From Actinomycetota bacterium (lineage in GTDB: Bacteria > Actinomycetota > Thermoleophilia > Solirubrobacterales > 70-9), in assembly GCA_018268695.1 (NCBI GenBank), contig JAFDWD010001070.1, forward strand, positions 1 through 6,815: 6,815 nucleotides of DNA, in the 5' to 3' direction. Positions 1 through 6,815 of the stretch are shown one piece after another. The first letter of the stretch is position 1. Every line of letters starts with the position of its first letter. The notes beneath the pieces are model-generated. The model worked only from the letters and a program-made list of their open reading frames with translations. It did not search any database and was not told the origin of the DNA. A program made the position numbers and the translations under genes.

Positions 1-207
1 AAGTTGATCACGCTCGCCAAACGGGGAGATCTGCACGCCCGTCGCCAGGCCCTCGCGGCCCTGCACAACGACAAGTTCATCGTCCACAAGCTGTTCGACG
101 AGGTGGCGCCCCGTTATTCGGAGCGCCCCGGCGGCTACACCCGCATCGTCAAGCTCGGTCCGCGTCGTAGCGACTCGACCGAGATGGTCTACCTCGAGCT
201 CGTCTAG
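1..207 (+). CDS. rplQ: Large ribosomal subunit protein L17 (bL17), 3' part only
   Basis: This is the C-terminal part of bL17, a protein of the large ribosomal subunit near the peptide exit tunnel. The reading frame is open from the first base of the window (AAG TTG ATC ACG...), so the gene starts upstream. The TTG at position 4 is an internal leucine codon, not a start. The 68 visible residues carry the family's signature: LITLAK at the start, then [22 protein letters not shown] and the terminal MVYLELV. These match the second half of E. coli L17 in order (LITLAK, KLFNELGPRF, RAGGYTRILK, MAYIELV). It ends at a TAG (205-207) whose bases overlap the stop codon of the convergent truA. rplQ is normally the last gene of the alpha operon (rpsM-rpsK-rpsD-rpoA-rplQ), so those genes probably lie just upstream; that is inference. 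Confidence 0.96.
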   Translation, partial: KLITLAKRGDLHARRQALAALHNDKFIVHKLFDEVAPRYSERPGGYTRIVKLGPRRSDSTEMVYLELV

Positions 208-232
208 CCGTAGCTGACGCTCTCGAGGTAGA
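188..232. terminator. Inverted repeat spanning the rplQ/truA convergent stops
   Basis: A perfect 11-bp inverted repeat has its left arm at 188-198 (TCTACCTCGAG) and right arm at 222-232 (CTCGAGGTAGA). The enclosed 23 bases can fold further: 201-204 with 216-219, and 206-208 with 213-215, closing on a CGTA loop at 209-212. Both stop codons (TAG 205-207 on +, TAG 206-204 on -) lie inside the apical part. No T-tract follows on either strand, so this is not a canonical intrinsic terminator. The arms are also coding: they encode the Tyr-Leu-Glu near the C-terminus of each protein. A role in ending both transcripts is inference; chance symmetry from two similar C-termini is the alternative. Confidence 0.45.
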
Positions 233-956
233 GGGCGTGGGGTGGGGCGGTATCGCCCCCCTCTGAGCGGGGTGCGCCCTGCAGGAGGGCGGTGAAGCTC
301 TCGACCGTGCGCCGGGACGAGGCCACTTCGAGCATCGTCCCGACCAGGGCGCGGACCATGTTGCGCATGAAGGCGTCGGCGGTGATCCGGAAGGCCAGGA
401 GCGGCTCGCCGCCCCATGGGCTCGCTTCATCGGTCCAGCTCGCGGCGAAGACGTCGCGCTCGAAGCGGACGTGGTCGGTCTGGGTCGGGGTGAAGGCGGT
501 GAAGTCGTGGGTGCCGAGGAGGGCGGCGGCGCAGGCATCCAGCCCCTCGCGGTCGATCCGGTGCGGCCACCAGAGCGAGCGGCCACGCTCGAAGGGGCTC
601 GGCGCGCTCCCCGGCGCCACCCGGTAGAGGTAGGAGCGCGAGCGGGCGTCGAAGCGGGCGTTGAAGCCGTCGGCGACGGCCTCGGCTCGGCGCAAGGCGA
701 CGTCGTCGGGGCCGACGCCGTTCAGGTTGCGGGCGAGATCGGGTGGCAGCGTCGCCTCGGTGTCGAAGCTCGCCACCTGTCCCAGGGCATGGACGCCGGT
801 GTCGGTGCGGCCGGCGACGGTGAGCAGGATCTCCTCGCGCAGCACCTGCGCCAGAGCCGCCTCCAGGACGCCCTGGACGGTCCGCCGCCCCGGCTGGCGC
901 GCCCAGCCGCTGAAGCCCGCGCCGTCGTATTCGATGTCCAGGCGGACAGTCGTCAT
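204..956 (-). CDS. truA: tRNA pseudouridine(38-40) synthase TruA
   Basis: TruA isomerises uridine to pseudouridine at positions 38, 39 and 40 of the tRNA anticodon stem-loop, acting as a cytoplasmic homodimer without cofactor. From the ATG at 956 the protein is 250 aa, within the usual 245-270. It opens with the family's [18 protein letters not shown] (residues 6-23), followed by the catalytic motif GRTDTGVH (49-56) with nucleophile Asp52. Next come [16 protein letters not shown] (98-113), with the conserved tyrosines, HDFTAF (150-155), and [17 protein letters not shown] (195-211), the conserved C-terminal helix. The open frame continues to a GTG at 986, but family alignment starts at the ATG and the extra ten residues match nothing I know. 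No clear ribosome binding site precedes either start. The gene runs towards rplQ and its TAG shares CTA with the rplQ stop. In many bacteria truA follows rplQ in the same direction, so this orientation is notable. Confidence 0.95.
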   Translation of the reverse strand: MTTVRLDIEYDGAGFSGWARQPGRRTVQGVLEAALAQVLREEILLTVAGRTDTGVHALGQVASFDTEATLPPDLARNLNGVGPDDVALRRAEAVADGFNARFDARSRSYLYRVAPGSAPSPFERGRSLWWPHRIDREGLDACAAALLGTHDFTAFTPTQTDHVRFERDVFAASWTDEASPWGGEPLLAFRITADAFMRNMVRALVGTMLEVASSRRTVESFTALLQGAPRSEGGDTAPPHALYLESVSYG

Positions 957-1001
957 CGGCGGCAGTATCGCTGACACCCGTCCCACCTAGAATCGGAAGG
1001 G
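957..1001. promoter_or_regulatory. Divergent promoter region between truA and surE
   Basis: These 45 bp must hold the 5' signals of both genes unless transcription enters from further away. For surE, TAGAAT at 988-993 matches five of six bases of the sigma-70-type -10 box and fits the TANNNT pattern of actinobacterial promoters. It lies 8 nt before the surE ATG, so transcription would begin at or next to the start codon (leaderless or nearly so). A purine run GGAAGGG (995-1001) also directly touches the ATG, too close for a normal Shine-Dalgarno. On the minus strand GATACT (969-964) lies 7 nt before the truA ATG, a weaker -10 candidate of the same geometry. No convincing -35 box is seen for either. 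Functional assignment is inference. Confidence 0.45.
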
Positions 1002-5151
<4,150 letters not shown>

Positions 5152-5224
5152 CGTCCCTTTCAACACCGCGAGAGAGCAAGGTAGCGGTACCGCCGGGCCG
5201 ATCCGGGATACTTTCGATACGAGC
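5152..5224. promoter_or_regulatory. Divergent promoter region between dacB and the patatin gene
   Basis: These 73 bp separate two divergent start codons. For dacB (-), TACCTT (5183-5178) fits the TANNNT -10 pattern and would give a short leader containing the GAAAGGG ribosome binding site (5161-5155). For the patatin gene (+), GATACT (5207-5212) or the overlapping TACTTT (5209-5214) is a -10 candidate, placing the transcript start within a few bases of the ATG at 5225; no Shine-Dalgarno is visible there. Between the two candidate -10 boxes lies a perfect 10-bp palindrome, GCGGTACCGC (5184-5193), which could be an operator half-way between both promoters. CCGGG also recurs at 5193 and 5203, a 10-bp spacing, and GATAC at 5207 and 5216. 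No convincing -35 is seen. All functional assignments are inference. Confidence 0.4.
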
Positions 5225-6475
5225 ATGGGGAAAGTCGTCGACATCGAATCGAAACCCCGGCGTAAATCACGCCGACGGAAAAAGCCCTCGAAGACGGCGC
5301 TCGTCCTCGGCGGCGGCGGATTTACCGGTGGCGTCTACGAGATCGGGGCCCTGCGGGCGCTCGACCTGCTGGCCGTCAACAGCACGGTCAACAACTTCGA
5401 CGTCTACGTCGGCACCAGCGCCGGGTCCTTCGTCGCCTCGATGCTGGCGAACGGGATCACCCCCGACGAGATGATGCAGGTGATCAACACCAAGGTCGAC
5501 TCCGAGCTCGAGGATCTGGAGCTCGGCAAGATGCTCTCGCCCAACTACATGGGCTTCATCAAGAAGGGCCTGGCGCTGCCCTTCCGTGGCGCCGAGGCAC
5601 TCCGGACCTTGCTGCGGATCCGGGACCTCTCGGCGATCGACTTCGGCATCGCCCTGGCCGAGAACCTGCCGACCGGGCTCTACGACGGCCGTGGCATCGG
5701 CGAATACGTGGCCGACGTGCTGACCGACGGCGGCCGCTCCAACGACTTCCGTGTGATCGATCCGGAGCTCTACCTCACGGCCACCGACCTCGATACCTGC
5801 GAGCGGATCGTCTTCGGCTCCGACGAGTGGCGCGACGTGCCGATCTCCAAAGCGGTCGAGTGCTCGACCGCGCTGCCGATCGTCTACAAGCCGATCGAGC
5901 TGAAGGGGCGCCAGCTGGTCGACGGAGGAATCCTCTCGACCACCAACGTCGACATCGCGGTCGAGGCGGGTGCGAAGTTCATCGTCGTCGTCAACCCCCT
6001 CGTCCCCTACATCAACGACTTCGAGAAGACGATCCCGACGATGTTCGGCACCAAGGTCCGGCGCGTCTCCGACATGGGCATGCCGGCGATCGGCAACCAG
6101 GTCTTCCGCCTGATCGCCCACGCCCGCCTGCACCAGGCGGTCGAGCAGTGGCAGGAGCGCTACCCCGGCGTCGACATCCTCCTGCTGGAGCCGGAGGAGA
6201 ACGACGAGCTGATGTTCGGCACGCCGATCATGGATTACGGCCATCGCCTGGAAATCGCCCGCCACGGTTTCGAATCGGTCACCGCGACCCTCGCCCAGGA
6301 CTACGACCGCTACGCCGAGGTCGCCGCCAAACACGGCCTCGAGATCTCCGAGCGCCGCCTCCGGCGCGTGGTCGAGGCGGCCGAGGAGGCAGAGTCCGGC
6401 CAGACCTCCGCCTGGCGCCGCGTCCTGGAGCAGACCACCTCGGTTCTGCTCCGCCAGTCCGGCCAGGCCAGTTAG
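5225..6475 (+). CDS. Patatin-like phospholipase family protein
   Basis: This is a predicted serine acyl-hydrolase of the patatin/RssA/NTE group, which releases fatty acids from phospholipids or other acyl esters using a Ser-Asp dyad. The 416-aa protein has the glycine-rich oxyanion loop LGGGGFTGG (28-36), the nucleophile elbow GTSAG (63-67) with Ser65, and the catalytic Asp233 in VDGGILS (232-238). The preceding AVECSTALPIVYKPI (from 210) fits the usual patatin context. The loop differs from the common GGGGxRG form: Thr replaces Arg/Lys. The N-terminus (residues 10-23) is very basic, with no signal peptide or membrane segment, so a cytoplasmic protein that binds anionic membranes is plausible. 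Residues from about 240 to the end match no domain I can name beyond the patatin core. The start is unambiguous, since no in-frame start codon lies between the dacB start and this ATG. The substrate cannot be told from sequence. Confidence 0.88.
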   Translation: MGKVVDIESKPRRKSRRRKKPSKTALVLGGGGFTGGVYEIGALRALDLLAVNSTVNNFDVYVGTSAGSFVASMLANGITPDEMMQVINTKVDSELEDLELGKMLSPNYMGFIKKGLALPFRGAEALRTLLRIRDLSAIDFGIALAENLPTGLYDGRGIGEYVADVLTDGGRSNDFRVIDPELYLTATDLDTCERIVFGSDEWRDVPISKAVECSTALPIVYKPIELKGRQLVDGGILSTTNVDIAVEAGAKFIVVVNPLVPYINDFEKTIPTMFGTKVRRVSDMGMPAIGNQVFRLIAHARLHQAVEQWQERYPGVDILLLEPEENDELMFGTPIMDYGHRLEIARHGFESVTATLAQDYDRYAEVAAKHGLEISERRLRRVVEAAEEAESGQTSAWRRVLEQTTSVLLRQSGQAS

Positions 6476-6515
6476 CTGTTCTTTTTGGCGCTCTGGGCGC
6501 CATAAGGAACAGCTA
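6473..6515. terminator. Stop-to-stop inverted repeat between the patatin and acyl-CoA synthetase genes
   Basis: The 37-bp gap plus both stop codons form one 43-bp imperfect palindrome centred at 6494. Positions 6473-6492 pair with 6496-6515: 17 Watson-Crick pairs, two G-T wobbles (6482/6506, 6492/6496), one T-T mismatch (6485/6503), and a CTG loop. The TAG of the patatin gene pairs with the CTA that is the acyl-CoA synthetase stop. The wobbles become A-C mismatches in the opposite transcript, so the fold is stronger in the + strand (patatin) RNA. The T-run (6482-6486) is in the left arm and not after the stem, so this lacks the standard U-tail. It is the best-supported terminator candidate here because it fills the whole gap. 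Confidence 0.65.
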
Positions 6516-6815
6516 CGCGGCGTAGAGTTCCTCGATCTCCTGCTCGTGCTTCTGGGTCACCACGGCCCGTTTGACCTTCAGGGTCGGCGTCAGCTCGCCG
6601 TCTTCCTGGGTCAGGTCGCGGGGGAGGATGGCGACCTTCTTCACCTGCTCGACCCGGGCGAATTTCTGGTTGATCTGATCGACGTGGGCTTCGATCACTT
6701 TGCGGATCTCCGGGTTCGTGGCCAGCTGGGCCGGGTCCTCGGGGAGGCCGTGGTCTTTGGCGTAGGCGACCGCTTCTTCGGGGTCGAGGGTGACCAGCGC
6801 CACCAGGTAGGGGCG
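6513..6815 (-). CDS. Long-chain acyl-CoA synthetase (AMP-forming), C-terminal part only
   Basis: This is the last 100 residues of an ANL-superfamily long-chain fatty-acid:CoA ligase, which activates fatty acids through an acyl-AMP intermediate. The frame is open to the window edge (it begins RPYLVALVTLDPEEA), so the GTG at 6803 is an internal valine and the gene starts beyond 6815. The family's small C-terminal domain is clear: the YLVALVTLDPE strand, a helical stretch ending INQKFARVEQVKKVAILP, and the signature GELTPTLKVKR close to the C-terminus, whose TLK lysine aligns with the catalytic A10-type lysine. The protein finishes EIEELYAA before TAG (6515-6513). The fit is to FadD15/FAA-type long-chain enzymes; chain-length preference cannot be read from this part. 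It converges on the patatin-like gene, and both are lipid enzymes. Confidence 0.9.
   Translation of the reverse strand, partial: RPYLVALVTLDPEEAVAYAKDHGLPEDPAQLATNPEIRKVIEAHVDQINQKFARVEQVKKVAILPRDLTQEDGELTPTLKVKRAVVTQKHEQEIEELYAA

Noticed and set aside
233..250. G-rich run just past rplQ on the + strand as a G-quadruplex
   Set aside because: Only three tracts of three or more G's lie close together, and the bases are the complement of truA codons in a GC-rich gene. A two-tetrad form is possible but unsupported.
971..976. CTGACA as the -35 box for surE
   Set aside because: It matches five of six consensus bases but lies only 11 bp from TAGAAT, far short of the usual 16-18 bp spacing.
957..986. 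Upstream GTG (986) as the truA start
   Set aside because: It adds ten residues with no family match and has no ribosome binding site. The TruA fold begins right after the ATG at 956.
5152..5244. Upstream start (5244) for dacB
   Set aside because: It would bury the signal peptide 31 residues inside the protein and overlap the patatin start. The ATG at 5151 has a purine-rich site and places the signal peptide at the N-terminus.
5267..6334. A 355-codon open frame opposite the patatin gene
   Set aside because: It is an antisense shadow, rich in V, D, G and R with no motif. The sense frame carries the complete patatin catalytic motifs.

Overview
This window looks like a stretch of ordinary chromosome from a high-GC bacterium, most likely an actinomycete-type lineage (Actinomycetota, possibly Thermoleophilia/Solirubrobacterales). 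That placement is inference from the strong G/C bias at third codon positions, the sequence style of LigA and TruA, and promoters that nearly abut start codons. No search was possible. I see no mobile element, CRISPR array, tRNA, rRNA or phage gene, and no clear novel multi-gene system. All six genes are recognisable by family, and coding density is very high.

Layout. (1) Positions 1-207 hold the 3' half of rplQ (ribosomal protein L17, + strand). It converges on truA (tRNA pseudouridine synthase, - strand, 204-956); the two stop codons share one CTAG. (2) A 45-bp divergent gap separates truA from a + strand pair, surE (1002-1814) and ligA (1811-3913), joined by an ATGA start/stop overlap. (3) ligA converges with a 7-bp overlap on a secreted PBP4-type D-Ala-D-Ala carboxypeptidase (dacB, - strand, 3907-5151). 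(4) A 73-bp divergent gap leads to a patatin-like phospholipase (+ strand, 5225-6475). (5) After a 37-bp gap this gene converges on the 3' end of a long-chain acyl-CoA synthetase (- strand, 6513-6815), which runs off the window.

Functionally the window mixes translation (L17, TruA), nucleotide clearance and DNA joining (SurE, LigA), cell-wall trimming (DacB) and lipid turnover (patatin, acyl-CoA synthetase). The only obvious operon is surE-ligA. Every other junction is convergent or divergent, so strand alternates almost gene by gene.

The most unusual signal is structural. Each of the three tail-to-tail junctions carries an inverted repeat placed on or next to the stop codons: 188-232, 3913-3930 and 6473-6515. 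None has the T-tract of a canonical intrinsic terminator. Two of the three are built partly or wholly from coding sequence. They may be compact terminators or 3'-end-protecting hairpins, a testable idea and not a demonstrated one.
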